Source: Sulfopaludibacter sp963835555 (GTDB lineage Bacteria > Acidobacteriota > Terriglobia > Bryobacterales > Bryobacteraceae). From it: DNA of 64,000 bases. The notes under the pieces are model-generated. The model had not been told where the DNA came from and ran no database searches. It saw nothing but the letters and a program-made list of their open reading frames with translations. Shown one piece after another: positions 34,304 to 42,906 of this stretch. The position numbers and the translations under genes were made by a program. The DNA is taken from positions 117,910 through 181,909 of the forward strand of contig CAWIGC010000020.1 of NCBI GenBank assembly GCA_963835555.1, read 5' to 3'. The number at the start of each line of letters is the position of its first letter. Within the stretch, counting starts at the first letter, position 1.

Positions 34304-36328
34304 ATGCTAAGTGCCGAAAGTCAGGCACATAGCTATAATTGGTCATTGCAGACGAACGCATCCAGGCCTTCTGCCGACGTCCTCCGGCTGGTCGCCAAGA
34401 ATCTCACCGAAATGGTGCTGGCTTACGACATGAACCGGAGGCTCGTCTTCGTAAATCCCGCCGCCGAAACCCTCACCGGTTACTCCATGGAGGAGCTGGA
34501 AAGGGCTAACTTCATCTGCTGGATCCATCCCGACGACCAAGTCCGCATGATGGCATTCTGGGAACCCCTCTTTCAAGGTAAGTCCTTTCGCGAGGAGGAA
34601 TACCGGCTGGTCACCCGCGATGGCCGCGTCAAATGGGTGGTCGCCTCCTGGATTCCTATCCTCGATGACGAAGGAACGCAGGTAGGTGTGCAGGGCCGCG
34701 AGTTCGACATCACGCAGCGCAAGCTGGCCGAAGCCGCCCTCCGCCACTCTCAGGAGAGATTGCGCATCGACGAAGAACGTTACCGGGTCCTGTTCGAGAA
34801 TTCGCCCTTCCCGATGTGGGAAGAAGACTTTTCCGCGATCAAGAGCTATATCGACGCGCGCGACACCACCGACTTTGCGGCCTACCTCAGGCAGAATCCT
34901 TCCGCCGTGGACGAATGCATGCGCCGCGTTCGAATTCTTGACGTCAACCAGGCGGCGCGCAGTTTCTACGGAGCCTCCAGCAAAGACGAGCTGCTGACGG
35001 GTCTGGAACAGCTTTTCGATGAAGCCGCCCGCGACAATTTCCGCGATGAACTGGCGTCGCTGGCGTCCGGCGATTATTCCTACCAGGCGGAGTTCACCAC
35101 GCGCACACTGCGCGGCGAAGAACGGCTGGTGGATATGATCGTCTCCATCGTCGATTCCGCCCGCCACGATTGGTCCCGCGTGATCGTCTCCTTCTTCGAT
35201 ATCACCGACCGCAAACGCCTGGAGGAGCAGTTCTTCCAGTCCCATAAGATGGAAAGCCTGGGACGGCTCGCCGGAGGCATCGCGCATGATTTCAATAATC
35301 TGCTCACGGTCATCAACGGCTATACCGATTGGATGCTGCGCAGGATGGAGCCGGACAATCCCTTCCGCGCCGAACTGGCCGAAGTCCGTGGCGCCGGGCA
35401 GCGCTGCGCGGAACTCACCCAACAGTTGCTGGCCTTCAGCCGCAAACAGATCGTGCGCGCCGGCCCGCTCGACCTCAACAGCCTGATCCGCGAATCCCAT
35501 GGCGTGCTGCGGCGCGTATTGGGTGAAGAGATCTCCCTGGAGACGCGCCTGGCGCCGGACCTGGGAACCGTCGAGGCCGATTCCAGCCAGATGCACCAGG
35601 TACTTTTGAACCTCGCCATCAATGCCCGGGAAGCCATGCCTTCCGGCGGTACCCTGACGCTCGCGACCGCGAATTCCGCCACCGCTCCGGAAATCCTGCT
35701 GGAGATTCGCGATACCGGGCAGGGAATGGACGAAACCACCCGCCGCCACTTATTCGAGCCGTTCTTTACCACCAAGAAGGGCTCGAAAAATGCCGGGCTG
35801 GGCCTCGCTATCGTCTTCGGGATCGTCAACCATGGGGGAGGACGAATCGAAGTCGCCAGCCAGCGGGGCGCCGGTTCCGCCTTCCGCGTTTACCTGCCGC
35901 GCTTGCAGAACGAACCGGCACACGCCGCGCCGCTCGAGTCCACCGCCACCGGCCGCCGCGGTGTCGGCCCGGTGCTGGTGGTGGAAGATCGCGAAGACGT
36001 CCGCGCGCTCACCTGCCGCATGTTGGAGGAACTGGGTTACGAGACGCTGGCCGCCGCCGCGGGTGCCGAGGCGCTGGCCATTGCTCGCGGGCTGGGCCGT
36101 CCCATTCCCTTCCTGCTTACCGACGTGATTATGCCGGGCATGAACGGACGCGAACTGGCCGATCAGTTTCGCCGGCTCGATCCCAAAATCAAAACCATCT
36201 TCATGTCCGGCTACACCGACCGGGTCCTCTCCGGCGCCTACACCGCGGCCTCGGGCACGTCTTACCTGCAGAAGCCCTTTACCCTGGCGCAACTCGCCGA
36301 AATTCTGCGCAAAGTAGAAGGAGAATAG
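34304..36328 (+). CDS. PAS-domain hybrid histidine kinase with C-terminal receiver
   Basis: A 674-residue cytoplasmic kinase with no membrane segment. A PAS domain occupies about residues 22-140 (VFVNPAAETLTGYSMEELE, then DITQRKLAEA), and a second one follows to about 310 (ending FFDITDRKRLEEQ). The HisKA motif SLGRLAGGIAHDFNNLL has the phosphorylated His; the HATPase has INAREAMPSGG, DTGQGMDE and GLGLAIVFGIV. The receiver at the C-terminus has LLTDVIMPGMNG (phosphoacceptor Asp) and the lysine in YLQKPFT. No response regulator gene is adjacent, so signal output is unknown. It is flanked by about 120 bases on each side. Confidence 0.92.
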   Translation: MLSAESQAHSYNWSLQTNASRPSADVLRLVAKNLTEMVLAYDMNRRLVFVNPAAETLTGYSMEELERANFICWIHPDDQVRMMAFWEPLFQGKSFREEEYRLVTRDGRVKWVVASWIPILDDEGTQVGVQGREFDITQRKLAEAALRHSQERLRIDEERYRVLFENSPFPMWEEDFSAIKSYIDARDTTDFAAYLRQNPSAVDECMRRVRILDVNQAARSFYGASSKDELLTGLEQLFDEAARDNFRDELASLASGDYSYQAEFTTRTLRGEERLVDMIVSIVDSARHDWSRVIVSFFDITDRKRLEEQFFQSHKMESLGRLAGGIAHDFNNLLTVINGYTDWMLRRMEPDNPFRAELAEVRGAGQRCAELTQQLLAFSRKQIVRAGPLDLNSLIRESHGVLRRVLGEEISLETRLAPDLGTVEADSSQMHQVLLNLAINAREAMPSGGTLTLATANSATAPEILLEIRDTGQGMDETTRRHLFEPFFTTKKGSKNAGLGLAIVFGIVNHGGGRIEVASQRGAGSAFRVYLPRLQNEPAHAAPLESTATGRRGVGPVLVVEDREDVRALTCRMLEELGYETLAAAAGAEALAIARGLGRPIPFLLTDVIMPGMNGRELADQFRRLDPKIKTIFMSGYTDRVLSGAYTAASGTSYLQKPFTLAQLAEILRKVEGE

Positions 36329-36423
36329 AAAGCGATCCGTTCCCAATTGTCGTGCCTGCGCCTCGGGAAGCGGTCCGCTAACGGAGGCAGTGCGGCGGCG
36401 TCAGCGGGCGCGGCGTCCTCAAT

Positions 36424-37266
36424 CTACCAGTCAATCTGTGCCGGGAAGAACTCCGCCACCAGGTCCTCGTAGTAAGGAAGCAACTCCTTCAGCTTCGGCC
36501 GGTCGGAACCCTTGGAATAAAGGTCGTAGGGATTGAATTGGCGCACCCAGGCGAACATCTCCTCGTCGCGCTGGTTCATCAGGCGCCGGTAAGCGCCATG
36601 CTTGTGCGCGGCGTAGAACGAATGATAGCGCAGCATATACTGCGCCGGCTCCGGCAGATAGTTGCGCGTCACGTGATAGATATACTCGTCGTGTCCCCAG
36701 GAGAGCATCACGTGGTGCAAGCCGCAGTGCTCCTCGTAGATGCCGGTTTCGGTTTGGTACTCCGGAACGCTCCGATCGGGGTTGGCGGCAAAATACTCCG
36801 GGTAGACGATCTGGTCCGAGTAGGCGCAGCCCACTGGAAACGTATCGCCCACCACCGCCCATTGCGGCTCGCCATACAGGCACAGCACTTTGCCCAGGTC
36901 ATGTACCAGACCGGCCAGCACGAACCAGCGCGGATGCCCGTCCCGGCGAATCGCTTCGGAGGTCTGTAGAAGGTGCTCGATCTGCGAGAGGTCCGTATCG
37001 GGGTCGCTATCGTCCACCAGGGTATTAAGGTATTCCGCGGCTTCCCAGATGCTTTTCTTCCCCCGCCGCAACGTCAGAAACTCCTCCCGCTTGGCGCGTA
37101 CGAAGTCCACTGTCTGGTGCGCGTGATTCTGCCGGTAAAATTCGGCCACCCCGGGGTTGGCTTCCGCCGAGTAATTACGGAACTCCTCTTCCCCCTTGCC
37201 TTCGCGGTAGCGCGAGGCCACGAAATCGTCCCAATCGTCAAGATGCTGCAAAGGTTGGCTGCTCAT
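36424..37266 (-). CDS. Myo-inositol oxygenase (MIOX family)
   Basis: A 280-residue protein matching the MIOX fold, an HD-domain variant. Visible motifs are NHAHQTVDFVRAKREEFL, SEAIRRDGHPRWFVLAGLVHDLGKVL with HD-type metal residues, DTFPVGCAY, GLHHVMLSWGHDEYIYHV and RYHSFYAAHKHGAYRRL. The enzyme opens myo-inositol to D-glucuronate with a di-iron centre and oxygen. It stands alone; no other inositol genes are nearby. Family identity is strong, activity is inferred. Confidence 0.9.
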   Translation of the reverse strand: MSSQPLQHLDDWDDFVASRYREGKGEEEFRNYSAEANPGVAEFYRQNHAHQTVDFVRAKREEFLTLRRGKKSIWEAAEYLNTLVDDSDPDTDLSQIEHLLQTSEAIRRDGHPRWFVLAGLVHDLGKVLCLYGEPQWAVVGDTFPVGCAYSDQIVYPEYFAANPDRSVPEYQTETGIYEEHCGLHHVMLSWGHDEYIYHVTRNYLPEPAQYMLRYHSFYAAHKHGAYRRLMNQRDEEMFAWVRQFNPYDLYSKGSDRPKLKELLPYYEDLVAEFFPAQIDW

Positions 37267-37333
37267 GTACCCTCTTCGGTTGGTGCCCTTACCCCTAATT
37301 GTGCCAGAAGTAAACTGAGCCCAACCCGCATCC

Positions 37334-37891
37334 CTATCTCCGGGTTCGCCGCCGCCATTCCTCCGCCAGCATGGACCAGACTACCAGGTCCACCCAGCGG
37401 TCGTTCACCCACTCGGCTTCCCGCGCCACGCCTTCCCGCGTAAATCCCAGCCGCCGCGGAACCGCGCAGCTTCGCGTGTTGCCCACTCCGCATTGAATCA
37501 CCACCCGGTGCAGGCCCAATTCACCGAACAGATACTCCAGCAGCACCTCGCAGGAACGTGTGATCACGCCACGCCCCTGCTGCGCCGCATCCACCCAATA
37601 GCCGATGCTGCACGAGCGGTTGGCCCAATCGATCCGGTGGCAGCCGATGGACCCCGCAAACCCGCCGTCAATCCAAATGCCCGTACTCGGCCCCTCGTTC
37701 CCGTGGAATTGCGCCAGCGCGCGCAATATGAAGTCCCGGACCTGCTCGGGCCCGCGTGTGTGATCCACCCACGGCAGCCACTCGCGCAGATACTGGCGAT
37801 TGCGATCGGCCGCCGCGTATACCGCCGCGGCGTCGGCCAATTCGAACTGCCGCATCTCGATCCCGTCCCCAACCTGGCGATGGAACAGCAC
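37334..37891 (-). CDS. GNAT family N-acetyltransferase (RimJ/RimL-like)
   Basis: About 185 residues. The acetyl-CoA fold is visible through MRQFELADAAAVYAAADRNRQYLREWLPWVDHT, then GFAGSIGCHRIDWANRSCSIGYWVDAAQQGRGV and LHRVVIQCGVGNTRS, with PRRLGFTREGVAREAEWVNDRW. The pattern matches the ribosomal-protein or aminoglycoside-like RimL subgroup. The GTG at 37891 is chosen since VLFHRQVGDGIEMR starts the family-like part, and it overlaps the LOG-gene stop by one base (TAGTG). It is the last gene of the lpxD-LOG-GNAT run. Confidence 0.85.
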   Translation of the reverse strand: MLFHRQVGDGIEMRQFELADAAAVYAAADRNRQYLREWLPWVDHTRGPEQVRDFILRALAQFHGNEGPSTGIWIDGGFAGSIGCHRIDWANRSCSIGYWVDAAQQGRGVITRSCEVLLEYLFGELGLHRVVIQCGVGNTRSCAVPRRLGFTREGVAREAEWVNDRWVDLVVWSMLAEEWRRRTRR

Positions 37892-38694
37892 TACACCCCG
37901 CCCGGCTTCTGTGGATTCCGCGAGTTGGACAGCGACGGCGTCTCCTGGGTCTCCGGCTGCATGGCGTAGGTCATCAGCCCTTCCTTCAGAATCGCGAAGG
38001 CCGCCTCCGGATCGTCCGCGAACTGAAACAGATTCAGGTCCGCCGCCGAAATCACTCCGTGTTTCACCAGCGCCTGGAAATTGATGATTTCGTTCCAATA
38101 GCCCGACCCGTACAGCACGATGGTCATTTTCTTGGCCAGTTTCTGAGTCTGGGTCAGCGTCAGAATCTCCATCAACTCATCCATGGTTCCGAATCCGCCC
38201 GGAAACACCACCAGCGCCTTCGCCATGTAAGCGAACCAGAACTTACGCATGAAAAAATAGTGGAATTCGAAGCTCAGCTCCGGAGTGATGTAAGGGTTGG
38301 GAAACTGCTCGAATGGCAGCCCGATATTCAGACCGATGTTCTTGCCGCTCACATCCGCGGCGCCGCGGTTGGCCGCCTCCATGATCCCCGGACCCCCGCC
38401 CGAGCAGATCACAAACCGCCGCGCCGAATTCGTCAGTGTATCCGACCACTCCGTCAGCATGCGCGCCAGCGTACGCGCGTCGCAATAGTATTTCCCCAGG
38501 GGGCCGTCTTCGGCGGTGCGCGCCGATCCGAAGAATACCACCGTATCGCGGATCTTCTCCCGCCGGAAATGCGCCAGCGGTTCCAGGTATTCCGCCAGAA
38601 TGCGCAGTGCCCGCGCATCGGCGCTGTTCAAAAATTGTTCGTTCATGTAGGCAACCGGCCTGCGGTTGCCGCGGGGAGGCGTTTGAGCGCTCAT
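37891..38694 (-). CDS. TIGR00730/LOG family Rossmann-fold protein
   Basis: About 267 residues. The signature CSGGGPGIMEAANRGA and PGGFGTMDELME are the two conserved parts of the LOG (lysine decarboxylase-like, cytokinin-riboside 5-monophosphate phosphoribohydrolase) family. TVVFFGSARTAEDGPLGKYY is also family-like. The known plant and microbial members release nucleobase from nucleotide monophosphates. The ATG at 38694 overlaps the lpxD stop (ATGA), and its stop overlaps the GNAT start. Role in this operon is unclear. Confidence 0.9.
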   Translation of the reverse strand: MSAQTPPRGNRRPVAYMNEQFLNSADARALRILAEYLEPLAHFRREKIRDTVVFFGSARTAEDGPLGKYYCDARTLARMLTEWSDTLTNSARRFVICSGGGPGIMEAANRGAADVSGKNIGLNIGLPFEQFPNPYITPELSFEFHYFFMRKFWFAYMAKALVVFPGGFGTMDELMEILTLTQTQKLAKKMTIVLYGSGYWNEIINFQALVKHGVISAADLNLFQFADDPEAAFAILKEGLMTYAMQPETQETPSLSNSRNPQKPGGV

Positions 38695-39710
38695 TTCTTT
38701 TCCAGTTCTTCCACTTTCTTCTTCAACTCTCGCACGGTTTTCAGCAGTTCCGGCAGTTTCGGATATACCGTAATCGCCCGCAGCCATTCCCCGGCAGCGA
38801 ACGCGGGCGATCCCGAAATCCGCGTATTCGGCGCAACATCTCCGCCAATCCCGCTCTGCGCGTACACAATTGCGCCTTCGTGCACCGTCAGGTGTCCGGA
38901 AGAGCCTACCTGCCCCGCCAGTAGCACGTTCCGTTCCAGCACCGTACTCCCCGCCAGACCCGTCTGCGCGCAGATGATATTGTCCTCTCCCACCGTGCAG
39001 GCGTGCCCCACCTGTACCAGGCTGTCGATCTTGGCGCCGCGCTTCACCCGGGTCTCGCCCACCGTGGCGCGGTCCACGCTGGTAAGGCTTTGGACCTCCA
39101 CATCGTCCTCGATCACGGTCACTCCGCTCTGCACAATTTTGCAATGGCTCCCGTCGGCGCGCTTCGCAAAACCGAACCCGTCACCGCCGATCACAACTCC
39201 ATTCTGCAGCGTGACCCGGTTGCCGATGTGGCAAAATTCCCGTACCGCGGCGTGCGCATGCGCCAAAAAATCGTCACCGATCTCAACGCCTTCGTAAATC
39301 ACCACGTGGGGATGGATGACGGCGTTGCGCCCCACCCGCACATGCTCGCCCAGCACGGCGAACGGACCAATGGAGCAGTTCTCGCCCACCGTGGCGCTGG
39401 CGGCAACGCAGGCCAGCGGATGAATTCCCGGCGATGGCCGCGGCGGTTGGTAGAACAAGGCCAGCGCCCGGGCGAAGTCCAGGTACGGGTTCTCCGATAT
39501 CAGGCAGGCCGGCGAAGCCGATGCCAGCGGCTCCGATACCAGGATGGCCGATGCCTGCGTGTGCTTCACCTTCGGGGCATACTTCGGGTTCGCCAGAAAC
39601 GTCAGGTGCCCGGTTTGAGCGTGTTCCATGCCGGCCACGCCCGAGATTTCCAGGTCCGGGTCGCCTACCAGGCGGCACCCTAACGCTGCGGCGATTTCGC
39701 GCAGTTTCAT
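38691..39710 (-). CDS. lpxD: UDP-3-O-acylglucosamine N-acyltransferase
   Basis: About 339 residues. It starts MKLREIAAALGCRLVGDPDLEISGV, the LpxD N-terminal domain, followed by a long left-handed beta-helix of hexapeptide repeats (IGPFAVLGEHVRVGRNAVIHPHV, VTLQNGVVIGGDGFGFA) and a C-terminal coiled helix (LLKTVRELKKKVEEL). LpxD adds the N-linked acyl chain to UDP-3-O-acylglucosamine in lipid A synthesis, so the cell has a lipid-A-type outer membrane. A ribosome site GGAGG precedes the ATG at 39710. It is first in an overlapping operon with the LOG and GNAT genes. Confidence 0.93.
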   Translation of the reverse strand: MKLREIAAALGCRLVGDPDLEISGVAGMEHAQTGHLTFLANPKYAPKVKHTQASAILVSEPLASASPACLISENPYLDFARALALFYQPPRPSPGIHPLACVAASATVGENCSIGPFAVLGEHVRVGRNAVIHPHVVIYEGVEIGDDFLAHAHAAVREFCHIGNRVTLQNGVVIGGDGFGFAKRADGSHCKIVQSGVTVIEDDVEVQSLTSVDRATVGETRVKRGAKIDSLVQVGHACTVGEDNIICAQTGLAGSTVLERNVLLAGQVGSSGHLTVHEGAIVYAQSGIGGDVAPNTRISGSPAFAAGEWLRAITVYPKLPELLKTVRELKKKVEELEKK

Positions 39711-39810
39711 AAGAGGTAACCTCCAGGGTACCGCGGGCCGTTTCCCGCGGACCAGCCATCCTATAGGGGAATGCGTCCGATCCGGAGTGTTTGTAGGGGT
39801 CATACGAGGC

Positions 39811-40884
39811 TCAGTTATCGATCGTCGCTTCGATAATTTCCAGCCGGCGAACGGGCGCCTCGCCATTCACTTCTTCCTTCTCAAACGCGTCCAGGACCTC
39901 CATGCCGCCAATCACGCGGCCGAAGGCGCTGTATTTCCCATCCAGGTGCGGAGCGGGTCCGAGCATCAGGAAGAAGCTGGTGGTCGCGGAGTTCGGGTCG
40001 TCGGTGCGGGCCATGGAGACGATGCCGCGATCGTGCTTGACGTCGTCGCGGAATTCGCCCTTGAGCGGGCGCACCCAGCGATCCGCCGGGTGGGTAGGCC
40101 CACTGGAGCGCCCATCGGGCATCCCGCCCTGGACCATGAAGCCTTTAATGAGTCGATGGAAGGCGGTGCCGTTGTACCAGCCCGTGGAGACCAGTTTTAG
40201 AAAGTTGCGCACGTGATTGGGCGCCCAGTCCGGCTCCATTTTGATCTTGAGGGTGCCCACCGTGGTCCTGAGGGTCACGGTCTTGCGCAGTTCGTCCACC
40301 GTAGCGTTGAGGAAGGGTTCCACCTTTTTCTTTTCGATAGTAACCTTGAGAATGCGCACGGGTTTGTCGGTCATGCCTTCGCTTCCGGCGGGCACCTGCG
40401 AGATGCGTTCCACCACGTCGATGCCCTCGGTGACGCGCCCGAAGGCGGAGTACTGGCCGTCCAGCGCGGGCTGCGGAAACAGGCAAACGAAGAATTGCGC
40501 GCCATCGCTATTGGGCTTGTCGGGAATGCGCACCGTGGAGACGACTCCGCGTTCGTGCTTCAGGTCGCTGGTTTCGCCGGCCAGCAGATTGAGACCGCCG
40601 GAGCCCCACATATTGCGCGCGGTTTTAGGGTTCTTCAGGAGGGGGTCGCCGCCCTGAATGATGCCGTTGGGCACTACGCGGAAGAAGGCGCTGCCGTCAT
40701 AGTATCCCTGGCGCGCCAGGGTAAGGAACTGCTGCACGTGCTTGGGAGCCTTGTCCGGGGCAAACTCAAAACGGAAAGTGCCGAGATCGGTAGCGACGAC
40801 CGCCTCCAAATCCGCCGGCGGCGCGGAGGGCTGGCACCCTGCAACAAGGGGCATGAGAAGCGGAGCAATCCAGAAAACACGCAT
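39811..40884 (-). CDS. Tandem cyclophilin-type peptidyl-prolyl isomerase lipoprotein
   Basis: A 357-residue protein with a lipoprotein signal (MRVFWIAPLLMPLVAGC, lipobox Cys17). Two cyclophilin domains follow. The first has FRFEFAPDKAPKHVQQFL, GSAFFRVVPNGIIQGGDP and LDGQYSAFGRV; the second has IKMEPDWAPNHVRNFLKL, NGTAFHRLIKGFMVQGGMP and LDGKYSAFGRV. The enzyme speeds prolyl peptide-bond isomerisation and here would be anchored to a membrane facing the periplasm. The tandem form is unusual in one bacterial polypeptide. It stands divergent from the next gene. Confidence 0.92.
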   Translation of the reverse strand: MRVFWIAPLLMPLVAGCQPSAPPADLEAVVATDLGTFRFEFAPDKAPKHVQQFLTLARQGYYDGSAFFRVVPNGIIQGGDPLLKNPKTARNMWGSGGLNLLAGETSDLKHERGVVSTVRIPDKPNSDGAQFFVCLFPQPALDGQYSAFGRVTEGIDVVERISQVPAGSEGMTDKPVRILKVTIEKKKVEPFLNATVDELRKTVTLRTTVGTLKIKMEPDWAPNHVRNFLKLVSTGWYNGTAFHRLIKGFMVQGGMPDGRSSGPTHPADRWVRPLKGEFRDDVKHDRGIVSMARTDDPNSATTSFFLMLGPAPHLDGKYSAFGRVIGGMEVLDAFEKEEVNGEAPVRRLEIIEATIDN

Positions 40885-40949
40885 TTCAGACTATGGTAAC
40901 CCTTGATTCCGTTTGCGCGCTGTGATACGAACGGCACGGAGGCTATTCC

Positions 40950-41789
40950 ATGTCCCTCACCTCGAAGCGGACCCTCGCGTTGTGCGCCGCGCTATCGGCG
41001 TTTTTCCTCTTTATGTCCTGTTCTACCGGGCCGGCGGCGCCGGAGAAGGGAACGCCGGCGTTCTACTGGCAAGCTGCCAGGGAAACCTACGCGGCGGGCG
41101 ACTATGCCAAAACCCTGGAGCACCTGGACAATCTGGTGGCTACCGATAACGAATTCACGGCGCGCGCGTTGCCGTGGTCTCTGGTGCTGACGTCCGGATT
41201 GGCAGCCGGCTACATGGAACTGGCCGATAATTACGCCATCGGCGCGCGCGTCAACAAGAGCGACCCGTCCGGGTTCCGGCGGGTGGTCTCCAATTCGCGC
41301 GGGTCGGCGAATCGTCTGGCGCTGCAGTTCGCGGACAACTTCGGCAAGTTCGACAAGTTGAAGGATAGTAACATCACGCTGGCCTTTGCTTTCCCCAAAG
41401 GCAGCGGCGGCCAGGTGACGCAACTCATTAAAGTGACGAGTGGGATTATTCTGCCGGCGGCGGAAGCTGACACGGCGCAGAAGCGCGCCCTGGAGCGGGG
41501 CGTGGTGCTGGCAACGTGCCGTGCGGTGGGCGCGCCGGACGATTCCGCCAGAACCGCCGAGATTATGAAGGCCGGCGTCACCCAGGTGCCACGGAACACA
41601 TTCATGCTGGCCATGACCCAGAGTCTGTTCGAAGAATCGCAACTCTACGCCGCAACCAAACTGGACCAGCCGCAGAAGATGCAGATTCTGTGCCAGCGGG
41701 CGCAGGAGGCCATCAAGGGACTGCCGGAGTCGAAAGAAACCAAGGATCTGTCCGGCAAGATCGAAAAGGCAATGAAGAAAAAGACCTGA
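40950..41789 (+). CDS. Lipoprotein with a helical, TPR-like repeat region; unknown function
   Basis: A 279-residue protein. The N-terminus MSLTSKRTLALCAALSAFFLFMSC is a lipoprotein signal with Cys24 as the likely lipid site. The rest is helical: FYWQAARETYAAGDYAKTLEHLDNLV resembles one TPR motif, and ALALxxx-type helices follow. No catalytic motif is seen. It is divergent from the tandem cyclophilin gene across about 65 bases and converges with a hypothetical gene. Confidence 0.6.
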   Translation: MSLTSKRTLALCAALSAFFLFMSCSTGPAAPEKGTPAFYWQAARETYAAGDYAKTLEHLDNLVATDNEFTARALPWSLVLTSGLAAGYMELADNYAIGARVNKSDPSGFRRVVSNSRGSANRLALQFADNFGKFDKLKDSNITLAFAFPKGSGGQVTQLIKVTSGIILPAAEADTAQKRALERGVVLATCRAVGAPDDSARTAEIMKAGVTQVPRNTFMLAMTQSLFEESQLYAATKLDQPQKMQILCQRAQEAIKGLPESKETKDLSGKIEKAMKKKT

Positions 41790-41795
41790 CCGTTC

Positions 41796-42332
41796 TTAGA
41801 TAATCTGCTCCATCAGGGTCACCAGGTAATCCTGGTCGAAGGCGCCGGAGCGGTAGGTGCGGGCGTCGAAGAAGCGCCACATATTGCCGGTCTTTTCGAG
41901 CGTATAGAAGATCAATTGCTCCTCGATGAGGTTTTTGTCCAGCAGTTTCTGATTGAAGGCGCGGACAAAACCCTCCAGCGTGTAAGGAATACGGAAATCT
42001 TCGGTGGAAGACAAGTCTTCGGTGATGCTGTATTCCACTTGTAAAATCCGCCCGCGCACATTCATTTGAATCAGATTCGGCGAATGGTCGCGAAAGATGG
42101 CCGTGGAAAACTCAGGAGGATCCAGTGTAACGGTTCCCTGGGACAGCAAACTGTTCACGGCATCCACAAAAGCCGCGCATATGGAGTGCAGTTCCGCGGC
42201 GGCGGCCCGCCGCAGCGCGGTCATATCGCGTTCGTAGCGCAAGAGGATTTCATCCTTCTCGCTGAGCGAATCGATACTTTGGGCCAGCCGCTTCAGACGG
42301 TGCTGCGCAGCCTGACCCCGGTTATCGGCCAA
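41796..42332 (-). CDS. Conserved hypothetical protein
   Basis: A 178-residue soluble protein. The N-terminal third is helical and charged (QHRLKRLAQSIDSLSEKDEILL and RYERDMTALRRAAAAELHSI). The centre looks beta-rich (LIQMNVRGRILQVEYSIT, EDLSSTEDFRIPYTLEGFV), and the end has TLEKTGNMWRFFDART. No family is recognised. It ends six bases from the lipoprotein stop in convergent orientation. Confidence 0.55.
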   Translation of the reverse strand: MADNRGQAAQHRLKRLAQSIDSLSEKDEILLRYERDMTALRRAAAAELHSICAAFVDAVNSLLSQGTVTLDPPEFSTAIFRDHSPNLIQMNVRGRILQVEYSITEDLSSTEDFRIPYTLEGFVRAFNQKLLDKNLIEEQLIFYTLEKTGNMWRFFDARTYRSGAFDQDYLVTLMEQII

Positions 42333-42368
42333 ACGTAAACTCCTTTACATCGAAGGATAGCGCGGAAT

Positions 42369-42614
42369 TCAACGGCGCCGGCGCCATTCGAGCAACTCGT
42401 CGGGCCTGATAAGATCCACGAGGTCCAGGTCCAACTGCCGCAGAATGACGTCTGCAGTAGTTGTCGAAAATGTCCGTTTCCCTTTCAAAACATTGTGGAT
42501 ATGGGGTTGGGAGACGCGCGTGTTACGAGCCAGGCTGCGCTCGGTCAATTCGCCGCTCCGCACTCTCTCTTTGAGGTGATCCGACAGACGCTGATGCAGC
42601 TCAGCAAAGTCCAT
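42369..42614 (-). CDS. Small XRE-family helix-turn-helix protein
   Basis: An 81-residue protein with a helix-turn-helix in RSLARNTRVSQPHIHNVLKG, the arrangement of XRE-type DNA-binding domains, and a C-terminal LRQLDLDLVDLIRPDELL. It probably regulates nearby genes. It lies next to the AT-rich intergenic stretch with a TACGTACCA inverted repeat, its likely target area, and divergent from the cysteine-rich protein. There is no toxin gene next to it. Confidence 0.8.
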   Translation of the reverse strand: MDFAELHQRLSDHLKERVRSGELTERSLARNTRVSQPHIHNVLKGKRTFSTTTADVILRQLDLDLVDLIRPDELLEWRRRR

Positions 42615-42906
42615 TTATTCCTTTAGGGCTATTTCTGCCTGAAATAGGGGGGTACTGAATTCCCCTCAGACACAAATTGAATCTCCACTGAATTTATTTT
42701 AATTGCTGTATCAAAACGTACACTCCAACTATCTGTAAAAAAGCCACTTGGCTAGGGATATTACGTACCAGTACTAATAAACTCTGTGGTACGTACACTT
42801 TGAATTGCTTGACGATTCTCATATTCGAGCTAAATTGATACCAGCTTTTGTAACCTAATAGGTGCAGCTTGCTTTCTAAAGGGTTGTGCCAGAAGGATAT
42901 TCTCTG
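42615..42906. other. AT-rich intergenic stretch, divergent XRE and cysteine-rich genes
   Basis: About 290 bases visibly richer in A and T than the rest of the window. It holds an inverted repeat at 42762-42795 and no supported coding frame. Promoters for both flanking genes must lie here. Confidence 0.6.
42762..42795. promoter_or_regulatory. Inverted repeat TACGTACCA / TGGTACGTA, putative operator
   Basis: Perfect nine-base arms at 42762-42770 and 42787-42795 with a 16-base loop, in the gap between the XRE gene and the cysteine-rich gene. The symmetry and position suggest a regulator site, perhaps for the XRE protein. Inference. Confidence 0.5.

Noticed and set aside
37756..39297. A 513-residue open frame on the plus strand
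   Set aside because: It lies antisense to lpxD and the LOG gene, has low-complexity arginine/serine/proline-rich content and no family resemblance; the minus-strand genes are clear.
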